In this document: piece after piece, positions 55,745-63,600 of the stretch | Layout: each line of letters opens with the position of its first letter | Numbering within the stretch: position 1 is the first letter of the stretch | Translations under genes and position numbers: made by a program | Assembly (NCBI GenBank): GCA_963812255.1 | Contig: CAWEUM010000005.1 | Coordinates: forward strand, 186,001 to 250,000 | Source of the DNA: DATJGR01 sp963812255 | Lineage (GTDB): Bacteria > Pseudomonadota > Gammaproteobacteria > Pseudomonadales > Azotimanducaceae | Direction: 5' to 3' | Length of the DNA stretch: 64,000 nt | The notes under the pieces: generated by a model | The model's input: only the letters and a program-made list of their open reading frames with translations | The model's database searches: none | Told to the model about the DNA's origin: nothing

Positions 55745-56331
55745 GACGCGCTCCTCTTCTGGGTCGCGAGGGCCTCGCGAATGAAGTCGAACCTGTCATT
55801 GCCAAAGTAGAGGTCTGCTCCTACCCGGAAGGTAGGGGCTCCGAACACGCCCAGCCCCGCCGCCTCGTCGACTGTCGCCGCCAAGGCTTGTGCCGTCTCC
55901 TCCGCAGCCGCCCCTTTGATCAGCGCATCGGCCGGCAACCCATTTGCGGACAGCGTCGCAGCGATGCCCGCAGGTGACGCGTCGCCTGCATTGCCCCACA
56001 CCGCCTTGAAAATCGCCGCCGTAACTTCAGCCTCGAGTTTCATACGCTTGGCTGCTGTGGCGATACGTAGCAGGAGTCCCCCGTCTAGGCGCTGGAAGTC
56101 CGCCATACCAAACGGCACTCCGTATCGCGCCGCCCAGCGTCCGATATCCTTGCCCGCATAATTGCGCTTCGCCGAACAAGTCATGGTCGTCGGCGCGTTG
56201 TTGACGATCTTCATCACATCGAGAACCGCGATCGGGACGTATCGCACAGGCGCGCCAAGAGTCGGCAGCTGGCTGTGTGCCAAATAGCTATAGGGGCTCA
56301 GAAAGTCGAAGTAGAAATCAACGGCATCCAT
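55741..56331 (-). CDS. 2-hydroxychromene-2-carboxylate isomerase/DsbA-like (GST kappa fold)
   Basis: The 196-aa protein starts at ATG 56331 behind GGGAGG. It begins DAVDFYFDFLSPYSYLAHSQ, with the Ser-Pro pair of the GSH-dependent isomerase active site, and ends GVFGAPTFRVGADLYFGNDR, the cis-Pro and C-terminal signature of HCCA isomerases. Middle helices fit (KRNYAGKDIGRWAARYGVPF). In naphthalene pathways the enzyme isomerises a chromene intermediate; relatives do other GSH-linked isomerisations. Coupled to the SDR downstream. Confidence 0.85.
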   Translation of the reverse strand: MDAVDFYFDFLSPYSYLAHSQLPTLGAPVRYVPIAVLDVMKIVNNAPTTMTCSAKRNYAGKDIGRWAARYGVPFGMADFQRLDGGLLLRIATAAKRMKLEAEVTAAIFKAVWGNAGDASPAGIAATLSANGLPADALIKGAAAEETAQALAATVDEAAGLGVFGAPTFRVGADLYFGNDRFDFIREALATQKRSAS

Positions 56332-56417
56332 AGTGCCTCCCACCTGCAATGGAATGACTTTAGTTTGCGATCTTCCGAAAGTGTCTAGCGGTTCGTTGCC
56401 CCGGGCGACCGAGGCAC

Positions 56418-57173
56418 TCACCACTTCTCGACCCACGGTCGTAACACCACCTCGAAAGCCCATGTCGATCGATGCTGGCGATGCAGTTGCAGATACGTCT
56501 GCGCGATGTACTCCGGGTCCGCCATGTTGTCGTCCACTGCCGTGCCGGCCATGCGGTGCGCACGGGTGCCGTCTTCCTGCGTCCAGCCGATTGCTGCGTC
56601 GATCGGTACGTGCACGACGTGAATGCCCTCCGGCATCAGTTCCCTCGCCATGCTTTCCGCGAGTCCGAGCTTCGCATGCGACGCCATCGCGAACGCGCCG
56701 CTCTTCGCGTAGCCCTTCAGCGCGGCGCTGGCGTTCGTGAAGATGATCGTGCCCTTGGCGCCGTTGCGGCCGAGTGTGTTCATCAGCATCAACTTCGCGG
56801 CCTGCTGCGCCACCAGGAATGCGCTGAACGACGAGTTGCGCAGTGTGTCGAGCACCATGCCGGGATCGGCTTCGGTGATTCCCTTGCGGAAGATCCCGGC
56901 AACGCGGCCGTCGATGTTGTGCACCACCAGCCGTGGCGTACCGAGGTCATCTGTTACTTTCTGGAACAGCCCTTCCACAGCGGCGGGCTCGGCTGCATCG
57001 CACGCATATCGCCTGACACCCTGTAACTGCTCGAGCTTTTCGAGCACCGGCTTGTCTGGATTGCGCGCCGCCACGGCCACGCGCATTCCGTTGTCGGCGA
57101 ACAGTCGGGCGCAACTCGCGCTGATACCGGGACCGCCGCCGACGATCAGTGCAACCTCGTTCGATTCGCTCAT
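56418..57173 (-). CDS. SDR-family protein with atypical active site (second paralogue)
   Basis: A 251-aa Rossmann protein: ALIVGGGPGISASCARLFAD, then VHNIDGRV. The catalytic region reads IIFTNASAALKGYAKSGAFA, MASHAKLGLAESMARELMPE; His or Ser stands where Tyr is usual, with Lys kept. The C-terminus LRPWVEKW repeats the RPxxxxW ending of the neighbouring SDR. Its start overlaps the stop of the HxlR regulator gene by 4 nt, and the isomerase gene follows 86 nt downstream. One transcription unit HxlR-SDR-isomerase-SDR is likely. Confidence 0.85.
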   Translation of the reverse strand: MSESNEVALIVGGGPGISASCARLFADNGMRVAVAARNPDKPVLEKLEQLQGVRRYACDAAEPAAVEGLFQKVTDDLGTPRLVVHNIDGRVAGIFRKGITEADPGMVLDTLRNSSFSAFLVAQQAAKLMLMNTLGRNGAKGTIIFTNASAALKGYAKSGAFAMASHAKLGLAESMARELMPEGIHVVHVPIDAAIGWTQEDGTRAHRMAGTAVDDNMADPEYIAQTYLQLHRQHRSTWAFEVVLRPWVEKW

Positions 57174-57646
57174 TCAAGTGCTCGCAATAGAATCTTGTCG
57201 TTCAACGCCGGGCCTGCCTTCGCCTGTATCTCATGCGGTCGCAATGACCGGCCGTCTTTGCTCACGGCGCTCATTTCGCGAATGGGCTTACCGGTGGCGC
57301 GCTCGACAAACACCAGGCGCTTGCCACGCCGATGGGGTTCGTATTTGTCACCCCAGTGCATCATCGCCAGCAGAATAGGCTGGAGATCCCAACCCTTCTC
57401 GGTGAGCACGTATTCGGAGTGAGCGCCTTCTATCGATTCGCGCTTCTCGAGAATGCCTTCATCTACAAGCAGATTGATCCTCGATACCAGGATGTTCTTC
57501 GCAATGCCGAGGCTACGTTCGAACTGACCGAAGCGCTTGGCACCGAAGAATGCGTCGCGAACGATGAGCAACGTCCATCGTTCGCCAATGACGTTGAGCG
57601 CCTGTGCGAGCGAACAGTTCATGTGATCGAAGGATTTGTACTTCAT
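57170..57646 (-). CDS. HxlR-family transcriptional regulator
   Basis: A 158-aa winged-helix regulator. The HxlR pattern is complete: CSLAQALNVIGERWTLLIVR, DAFFGAKRFGQFERSLGIAK, LVSRINLLVDEGILEKRE and YVLTEKGWDLQPILLAMMHW. ATG 57646 gives the normal family start; an upstream in-frame ATG has a poor leader. Its Cys (MNCSLAQAL) is at the position that senses oxidants or aldehydes in some HxlR proteins. It is divergent from the third SDR gene, and a palindrome overlaps that gene's -35 region. Confidence 0.9.
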   Translation of the reverse strand: MKYKSFDHMNCSLAQALNVIGERWTLLIVRDAFFGAKRFGQFERSLGIAKNILVSRINLLVDEGILEKRESIEGAHSEYVLTEKGWDLQPILLAMMHWGDKYEPHRRGKRLVFVERATGKPIREMSAVSKDGRSLRPHEIQAKAGPALNDKILLRALE

Positions 57647-57665
57647 GGGACACACTCTATCTTGG

Positions 57666-57695
57666 TTGCATGATGCAATCAAATGGTTTTATGAT
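57666..57695 (+). promoter_or_regulatory. Promoter and operator of the divergent SDR gene
   Basis: TTGCAT (57666-57671), an 18-bp spacer and TATGAT (57690-57695) make a plausible sigma-70 promoter. TTGCAT-G-ATGCAA (57666-57678), an odd palindrome, overlaps the -35 and lies 20 bp before the HxlR start, suiting repression by HxlR in both directions. Confidence 0.55.
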
Positions 57696-57722
57696 GAGAC
57701 CGCCTATCTTGAGTACCATACG

Positions 57723-58487
57723 ATGAAACCAGTCTGTTTAGTTATCGGCGCCGGTGCCGGCATCGGCGGAACTGTCGGACGGCGCTTCGCGCGGGAGGGA
57801 TACCACGCGGTTCTCTGCCGACGCAGCGACCAGGACGGTTTGAACAAGATGGTCGCGACGATCGAAGAGGACGGTAATTCGGCGTCTGGATTTCTGCTCA
57901 ACGCTGCCGAGGAAGGCAGCATCGAAGAGCGCGTGGCCGCAACTGAGGCCGACATCGGCCCGATCGATGTCGTCGTGTATAACCTCGGCGCGCAAATTGG
58001 TGATCGGGCGCTCAAGGATACGAGCTACAAGGCGTTCGAAATGGGTTGGCGCCTTGGCGCATTTGGCCTGTTTCGGGTGGCACAGGCTGTGACCCCAAAG
58101 ATGGAGGCGCGCGGGCAAGGAACGATGCTCGTGACGTCCGCGACGGCGGCGATGCGTGGCAACCGCGGCCAACATTCCCACGCCGCTGCAATGGGCGGCC
58201 GCCGCATGTTGTGCCAGACGCTGAACGCGGAGTTCGCGCCAAAGGGCATTCACATTGTGCACATCCTGATCGACGGCGCCGTCGATGCGCCGGATACGCT
58301 AGGTAAAATGCTGGGCCCGGAACGCTTCCAGGAATTGAGAGAAACGCGCGGCATGGAGCGCGACGGACTGATCCTGCCGGACAAACTCGCCGACACCTAT
58401 GTCCACCTTGCGCAACAGCATCGATCGACATGGACCCACGAAATCGATGTGCGTTCCTTCTCCGATCGGCCGTGGTGGAATCACTGA
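57723..58487 (+). CDS. SDR-family protein lacking the YxxxK motif (third paralogue)
   Basis: The 254-aa protein has a cofactor motif (VCLVIGAGAGIGGTVGRRFA) and VYNLGAQIGD in place of NNAG. The catalytic stretch is LVTSATAAMRGNRGQHSHAA, AMGGRRMLCQTLNAEFAPKG, so both Tyr and Lys are missing. It then continues IHIVHILIDGAVDAPDTL. It ends DVRSFSDRPWWNH, related to the RPxxxxW tail of the other two SDRs. The ATG at 57723 follows a good promoter; longer starts run through it. FbiC follows 62 nt later on the same strand. Confidence 0.85.
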   Translation: MKPVCLVIGAGAGIGGTVGRRFAREGYHAVLCRRSDQDGLNKMVATIEEDGNSASGFLLNAAEEGSIEERVAATEADIGPIDVVVYNLGAQIGDRALKDTSYKAFEMGWRLGAFGLFRVAQAVTPKMEARGQGTMLVTSATAAMRGNRGQHSHAAAMGGRRMLCQTLNAEFAPKGIHIVHILIDGAVDAPDTLGKMLGPERFQELRETRGMERDGLILPDKLADTYVHLAQQHRSTWTHEIDVRSFSDRPWWNH

Positions 58488-58549
58488 TGGTGTTCAAAGC
58501 CTAGCTGCTCGCCCCGGCCAGTAGTCGGATCGCTATTAACGGAGATTTC

Positions 58550-61036
58550 ATGGGCAATTCCATCGCGGCGCTGCTGGATGCGGCGCGCAACGGCAAACTC
58601 CCGAATGATCGCGACGCACTGACGCTCGCGGATTTCACTGATACACGCGCGCTGGCAGCAGCGGCCGCCGAACTGCGCGATGCCGGTTTCGGCAGCCTCG
58701 TCACCTACTCCAGAAAGGTCTTCATTCCGCTGACCCATCTGTGCCGCGACGTGTGTCACTACTGCACGTTTGCCCAGACGCCGAAGAAGACGGAAGCGCC
58801 TTATCTACCCATCGACAAGGTCGTGGAGATCGCACGCCAGGGCGCCGCATTGGGCTGCAAGGAAGCGCTGTTCACGCTCGGTGAAAAACCCGAACTGCGC
58901 TACAAGGCGGCGCGCGAAGCGCTCGCCGAGATGGGCTATGGGAGCACCATCGAGTATCTGCACGCCGCCGCGAAGGCCGTGTTCGAGCAGACTGGTCTGT
59001 TGCCACACGCCAATCCCGGGACCATGACCACCGACGAGCTGATTAAGCTGCGCGACGTATCGCCATCGATGGGCATCATGCTCGAATCGGGATCGAAGCG
59101 GCTTACCGAAAAGGGCATGCCGCACTATGGTTCGCCCGACAAGGATCCCGAGGTGCGCCTGGAAACGCTGCGCCTGGCGGGCGACGCACGCGTGCCATTC
59201 ACGTCGGGGATTCTGATTGGCATCGGCGAGACGCGCCTGGAGCGCATCGAGTCGCTGCTGGCGTTGCGCGCGGTGCATGCGCAGTACGGCCATATCCAGG
59301 AAATCATCGTGCAGAATTTTCGCGCGAAAGCCGGCACGAAGATGGCCCGTGCGCCGGAACCCGATCTGGACGAGTTGCTGTGGACCATCGCCGTGGCGCG
59401 CATCGTTTTCGGCCCCTCCATGAGCATCCAGGCGCCGCCCAATCTCAGCCCTGGCGTGCTGCCGCAGATCATCGCAGCCGGCATCAACGACTGGGGCGGC
59501 GTGTCGCCGTTGACGCCCGACTTCGTCAACCCGGAAGCGCCGTGGCCGCACCTGGAGGAACTGGCGCGGGAAACCGCAAATGCCGGCAAGACACTACATG
59601 AACGGCTGACGATTTATCCCGCGTATGCGATGCAGCCCCAGACCTGGCTGGCCGAGCCGTTGCGCGATGCGGTACTCAATCTCATCGACGCCACGGGTCT
59701 GCCCCGCACCGACAACTGGTCGCCCGGCGAAGCGGACAGTCCACCCGCCGATGTGCTCGCCGCGATCACCGCACCATCCGTTGTCGCAAGCACGCCCATC
59801 GCCGCGATTCTGGAACGCGCCCAGCGCGGCGAAGATCTCTCTGAAACGGATGTGGTTGCCCTGTTCAATGCCCGCGGCAGTGATTTCAGCGCCGTGGTGC
59901 GAGCGGCAGACGAACTACGCCGCGCCATGAACGGCGATGTGGTGAGTTATGTCGTCAACCGCAACATCAACTACACCAATGTCTGCTACTTCAAATGCCA
60001 GTTCTGCGCATTTTCGAAGGGCAAGCTCTCCGAGAATCTGCGCGGCCGTCCGTACGATCTGTCGCTGGAAGAGATCCAGCGCCGCACTGTCGAAGGCTGG
60101 GAACGCGGCGCCACCGAAGTGTGTATGCAGGGCGGCATCCACCCGGACTATACCGGGGCTACCTACATCGAAATTCTGCAAGCTGTGAAAGCGGCCGTGC
60201 CCCAGATGCATGTGCACGCGTTTTCACCGCTCGAGGTATGGCAGGGCGCTGCGACGCTCGGCATTCCGCTCGAAGAATTTCTGGTGCGCCTGAAGGAGGC
60301 AGGACTGGGCACGTTGCCCGGTACCGCCGCCGAGATTCTCGATGACGAGATTCGCGCCATCATCTGCCCCGACAAGATCAATACCGCGCAATGGTTCGAA
60401 GTCATGGATACGGCGCATCGCGTGGGTTTCCGCACCACCGCCACCATCATGTACGGCCACGTCGATGCGCCCGTGAATTGGGCACGGCATCTGCTGCGCG
60501 TGCGCGCTCAGCAGACGAAGACGGGTGGATTTACGGAATTCGTGCCGCTGCCATTCGTCCACATGGAAGCGCCGATGTATCTGAAAGGACGCGCGCGTCC
60601 CGGTCCCACCTTCCGTGAAGCGGTGCTCATGCACGCGGTGGCGCGGCTCGCGCTGCACCCGCTGATCCCGAATATCCAGGCATCCTGGGTGAAGATGGGC
60701 CACCACGGTGTGATAGCCTGTCTCAATGCCGGTTGCAATGACCTGGGCGGCACGCTGATGAACGAAAGCATCACGCGGGCCGCGGGTGCTGCGTTCGGAC
60801 AGGAGACGTCACCCGAGGAAATGCACGAACTGATTGCCGCTGCCGGGCGAGTGGCGCATCAGCGCAGCACGACCTATGGCGAAGTTCCCGAAGCACGCAT
60901 TGCCGCGGGCCGTAACGCAGCGGAACTGGCTGAAATCGTCAACACACCGGTGCGAAAACGACCCGGGCGCGCTACGTTGATTCGTAACGCGCCCGCGATC
61001 GGCGTGGCGTATATCGCGACGGGCAGCGGCGCATGA
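58550..61036 (+). CDS. fbiC: FbiC, fused CofG-CofH 7,8-didemethyl-8-hydroxy-5-deazariboflavin synthase
   Basis: The 828-aa enzyme makes Fo, the deazaflavin core of coenzyme F420. The N-terminal CofG half has the radical-SAM cluster site LCRDVCHYCTFAQ (Cys65, 69, 72), with LESGSKRLTEKGMPHYGSPD typical of CofG. The C-terminal CofH half has its own site, VCYFKCQFCAFSKG (Cys479, 483, 486), and VCMQGGIHPDYTG. Both halves are complete. GGAG lies 6 nt before the ATG at 58550. It lies between an SDR and an LLM oxidoreductase on the same strand; FbiA, FbiB and FbiD are not in the window. Confidence 0.96.
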   Translation: MGNSIAALLDAARNGKLPNDRDALTLADFTDTRALAAAAAELRDAGFGSLVTYSRKVFIPLTHLCRDVCHYCTFAQTPKKTEAPYLPIDKVVEIARQGAALGCKEALFTLGEKPELRYKAAREALAEMGYGSTIEYLHAAAKAVFEQTGLLPHANPGTMTTDELIKLRDVSPSMGIMLESGSKRLTEKGMPHYGSPDKDPEVRLETLRLAGDARVPFTSGILIGIGETRLERIESLLALRAVHAQYGHIQEIIVQNFRAKAGTKMARAPEPDLDELLWTIAVARIVFGPSMSIQAPPNLSPGVLPQIIAAGINDWGGVSPLTPDFVNPEAPWPHLEELARETANAGKTLHERLTIYPAYAMQPQTWLAEPLRDAVLNLIDATGLPRTDNWSPGEADSPPADVLAAITAPSVVASTPIAAILERAQRGEDLSETDVVALFNARGSDFSAVVRAADELRRAMNGDVVSYVVNRNINYTNVCYFKCQFCAFSKGKLSENLRGRPYDLSLEEIQRRTVEGWERGATEVCMQGGIHPDYTGATYIEILQAVKAAVPQMHVHAFSPLEVWQGAATLGIPLEEFLVRLKEAGLGTLPGTAAEILDDEIRAIICPDKINTAQWFEVMDTAHRVGFRTTATIMYGHVDAPVNWARHLLRVRAQQTKTGGFTEFVPLPFVHMEAPMYLKGRARPGPTFREAVLMHAVARLALHPLIPNIQASWVKMGHHGVIACLNAGCNDLGGTLMNESITRAAGAAFGQETSPEEMHELIAAAGRVAHQRSTTYGEVPEARIAAGRNAAELAEIVNTPVRKRPGRATLIRNAPAIGVAYIATGSGA

Positions 61037-61107
61037 AGCAGCCAGCTCGTCGGCAACGTCTTTAGCTGATTCGCTGCATCTACGCACACGTCTATGGAGG
61101 AGCTCGC

Positions 61108-62112
61108 GTGAAGTTCGGAACGTCGTTGCGCTTTCTGTATCCCACCGGCCCGCAGACGTATGAGGTGTTCAAGCGCGCGCTCGACGCGATGCCGCCTGGT
61201 GGCTTCATCGAGCGGCCGATGGGCGCGTTCGACACGGCCCAACAGGCGCACAATGTCTTGGAAATTGGCGCGGCCGCGAACGCAGCGGGCCTCGATTCGC
61301 TGCTCTTCGGCGACAATCACGCGGTTCCCAGCGCGTTCGCGAATTCCTTCTCACCCGTGCCAACAGTTGCGCGACTGACGGCTGTGACGGGCGCGATGCA
61401 AGTGGGCATGGTGCTGCTTGCGCCGTTCTACGAACCGATCGTGCTGGCCGAACAGCTCGGCACGCTTGCGGCGTTTGCACAGGCGCCCTTGATTGTGACT
61501 CTCGCCAACGGCGGGCGGCCGCAGGCGTTCGATGCCTTCGGTATCAAGATGAGCAGTCGTGCGGCGCGGCTCGAAGAGTTGGTGATGGTGCTGCGCGCGC
61601 TGCTCGCGGGCGAGCGTGTGAGTCATCGCGGCCGCTTCTTCACGCTCGATGCGGTACAGGTGAGCCCGCTGCCGCGCTTTGGTGTGGAGATCTGGATTGC
61701 GGGCACGGTGCCCGCCGCTGCGGCACGCGCGGGCACGATCGGCGACGGCTGGTTGTCGGGGCAGAACAGTTCGGATGCGGATGTCGCAGCGCAGTTGGCC
61801 ATCTATCGCGAGGCGGCTACGAAGTCGGGCAGAACCGCCCGCGCGGTGTTGCGCCGGGATATCTTCGTAGCGGATACGGACGCAGCCGCGCACGCCGAGG
61901 TCGACAAAGTGCTTGCCGAGGGATATCGCGGCACCGGCAAGGCGGACCTGTTAGTCGGCAGCCCGCAGGCAGTCGTCGACCGGCTGGGGCAATGCCGGGC
62001 GCTGGGTTTCGATGAGGTGATGGTGCGGCACGTCACCGGCGATCACGCATCGATGCTGCGTTCGTTTCAGCTGATCGGCGAGCGAGTGATTCCGGCGATC
62101 CGTGGTATTTGA
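61108..62112 (+). CDS. LLM-class oxidoreductase, probably F420-dependent
   Basis: A 334-aa luciferase-like TIM barrel starting at GTG 61108 behind GGAGGAG. Blocks: AHNVLEIGAAANAAGLDSLL, FGDNHAVP, VGMVLLAPFYEPIVLAEQLG, ARLEELVMVLRALLAGERVS and VEIWIAGTVPAAAARAGTIG. The C-terminal part has GSPQAVVDRLGQCRALGFDE. Position 71 nt after FbiC, same strand, suggests the F420 cofactor, though FMN cannot be ruled out from sequence. The substrate is unknown. The pair FbiC-LLM may be read as one transcript with the SDR upstream. Confidence 0.88.
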   Translation: MKFGTSLRFLYPTGPQTYEVFKRALDAMPPGGFIERPMGAFDTAQQAHNVLEIGAAANAAGLDSLLFGDNHAVPSAFANSFSPVPTVARLTAVTGAMQVGMVLLAPFYEPIVLAEQLGTLAAFAQAPLIVTLANGGRPQAFDAFGIKMSSRAARLEELVMVLRALLAGERVSHRGRFFTLDAVQVSPLPRFGVEIWIAGTVPAAAARAGTIGDGWLSGQNSSDADVAAQLAIYREAATKSGRTARAVLRRDIFVADTDAAAHAEVDKVLAEGYRGTGKADLLVGSPQAVVDRLGQCRALGFDEVMVRHVTGDHASMLRSFQLIGERVIPAIRGI

Positions 62113-62502
62113 TCGAAAGCGACTTGAGGAGGATCCGATGCATAGGGAACCTCTTCAGGTGATGTAAGCCGACGGCGCCCGTTGTCGCGCAACGCGTTCC
62201 GAGCAGCGTCCGCTCGGATTCTCTGTATAACGTTCCGACGAGTGACATCGGCGATGACGCGCAGCCGACTGCCGCAGACCAGGCAAATTGACAGTTAGAT
62301 TGCGAATGATCTGGGTAACGGTACGTCACACAGCGCTCCATCAACGTCACCCGCGCGCTCGGCGCGCGGTCGTCTTGACAATCTCCACGCAGCGTCGTCG
62401 GGTCCGTTGCATTGCGTTCTGCATCGCCCCACCGCGATGGCTTCGGGAACAAGGGTGTCCCGGGACGGCGTGGTTGGTTTCGAGCGTGCGTCTTCCCAAT
62501 CT
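62113..62502. other. No recognisable gene
   Basis: Convergent spacer between the LLM gene and a minus-strand hypothetical gene. No clear terminator hairpin or coding frame. Confidence 0.45.
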
Positions 62503-63048
62503 TCAATAAATTGGGAAGGCGAACGCCCCTCCAGGGATCCGTGTGGACTTGCCCGTGAAAATTTGGTCGAGCGGGAATGGTATCTCGGACGGCGAGGAAG
62601 ACGTCCGGTCCCAGTTGAGCGTTAGTTCCCCGAAATCAAAGGAGATGCCGTCAGGTGTACTGAAGGGGAAGACGCCAGGGATGGGGTGCACAGTGAAATC
62701 CTTTGGTTGGCAGCGCGCCTTGATAACACTATCCAAGGCGTTATCGAACGCCATGCCGGTGTCCTGCGCCTGGGCGTTGAAGCTGATCTTGTTTGCGGTC
62801 TCGCCGGGCTTGAGATGGACAAGGAGATTGATCGCTCCCCTATAAGTCTGGGTCGGGAGTTCTCCTTTGCAGCTCATTGGCTGGTAGATGCCGGACTCAT
62901 TGTGTGTGAACTTCGCCGATGCCTGCACAACCCCGGTTGGATAAGGAGGAGACACGACAACGTAACTCGGCGCTCCATTCCAGTCCGGGCCGATTCTCAG
63001 GGTCAAGCTTTGCCAGGAACCAGTCCAGTCTAAGCTGGCGTCATCCAT
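62503..63048 (-). CDS. Hypothetical protein, probably the C-terminal half of the upstream lipoprotein
   Basis: A 181-codon frame from ATG 63048. It is beta-rich (DWTGSWQSLTLRIGPDWNGA, SYVVVSPPYPTGVVQASAKF, NLLVHLKPGETANKISFNAQ) and has two cysteines (MSCKGEL and KARCQPKD). No signal peptide and no RBS are present at its start, which lies inside the last codons of the gene before it in a different frame. I think the two are one gene split by a frameshift near 63.04 kb. Function unknown. Confidence 0.5.
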   Translation of the reverse strand: MDDASLDWTGSWQSLTLRIGPDWNGAPSYVVVSPPYPTGVVQASAKFTHNESGIYQPMSCKGELPTQTYRGAINLLVHLKPGETANKISFNAQAQDTGMAFDNALDSVIKARCQPKDFTVHPIPGVFPFSTPDGISFDFGELTLNWDRTSSSPSEIPFPLDQIFTGKSTRIPGGAFAFPIY

Positions 63049-63542
63049 CGAAACCCCGTACCGACGGGATCCTGAATGTGTTGATGCGACGCCACCGCAA
63101 TGTCTACGTCGTATCGAACGACTCTCTCCCCTTGCGTCGGCATTCTGCTTGCGGTGCTGCTGTCGCCGCTTGCGGTGTCCACCGTACGGCCCAGGTAGAC
63201 CCAGGCAACCTTCTGTCTGTCATAAGAGCCAGATGGTGCGACTACGCGGGTAGAGTCTATGTTCGTCATCACCCCCGGATGCACCGAGTGGTCGGTCAGG
63301 CGGATCTCGCCACCCGCTGGGTCGTTTGGTTGAGGGACGCTCAACGTGCCTTGATGCAGACCGATCCAGGAAATAGTCGCCTGCGGGACCGACGCGCCGT
63401 TGAATTGGCAATTGCCGCTGACACACGCTTGGAGGGTGCCGTTCTGCCGACTGCCATTTTTCAATACGATCAGGTCGTCGCCGTCTATACGGCCGCAGCT
63501 GGCCAACAGCAGCAAGGAAACACTCAGGAAGATTTTGGGCAT
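63030..63542 (-). CDS. Envelope lipoprotein with two related beta motifs
   Basis: The 170-aa protein starts at ATG 63542 (GGAGGG upstream) with a lipobox (FLSVSLLLLASCGRIDGD). Two similar segments follow: DLIVLKNGSRQNGTLQACVS to TISWIGLHQG, and EIRLTDHSVHPGVMTNIDST to KVAWVYLGRT. Both follow a pattern of hydrophobic strand, G, strand, then I/V-x-W-I/V-x-L. No family recognised. The end (DPVGTGFRWMTPA) looks abrupt and the next frame continues the fold, so a frameshift is suspected. Just upstream on the same strand is the Sel1-repeat gene. Confidence 0.6.
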   Translation of the reverse strand: MPKIFLSVSLLLLASCGRIDGDDLIVLKNGSRQNGTLQACVSGNCQFNGASVPQATISWIGLHQGTLSVPQPNDPAGGEIRLTDHSVHPGVMTNIDSTRVVAPSGSYDRQKVAWVYLGRTVDTASGDSSTASRMPTQGERVVRYDVDIAVASHQHIQDPVGTGFRWMTPA

Positions 63543-63600
63543 CGGACCGTGACCCTCCGGTCGGCATATCGCTCGCCGAGGGCATGGGGACGCCATTTGG

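Noticed and set aside
63030..63048. Lipoprotein stop as a recoding site
   Set aside because: The stop is TAG and the continuing text lies in another frame, so decay or an indel is the simpler reading.
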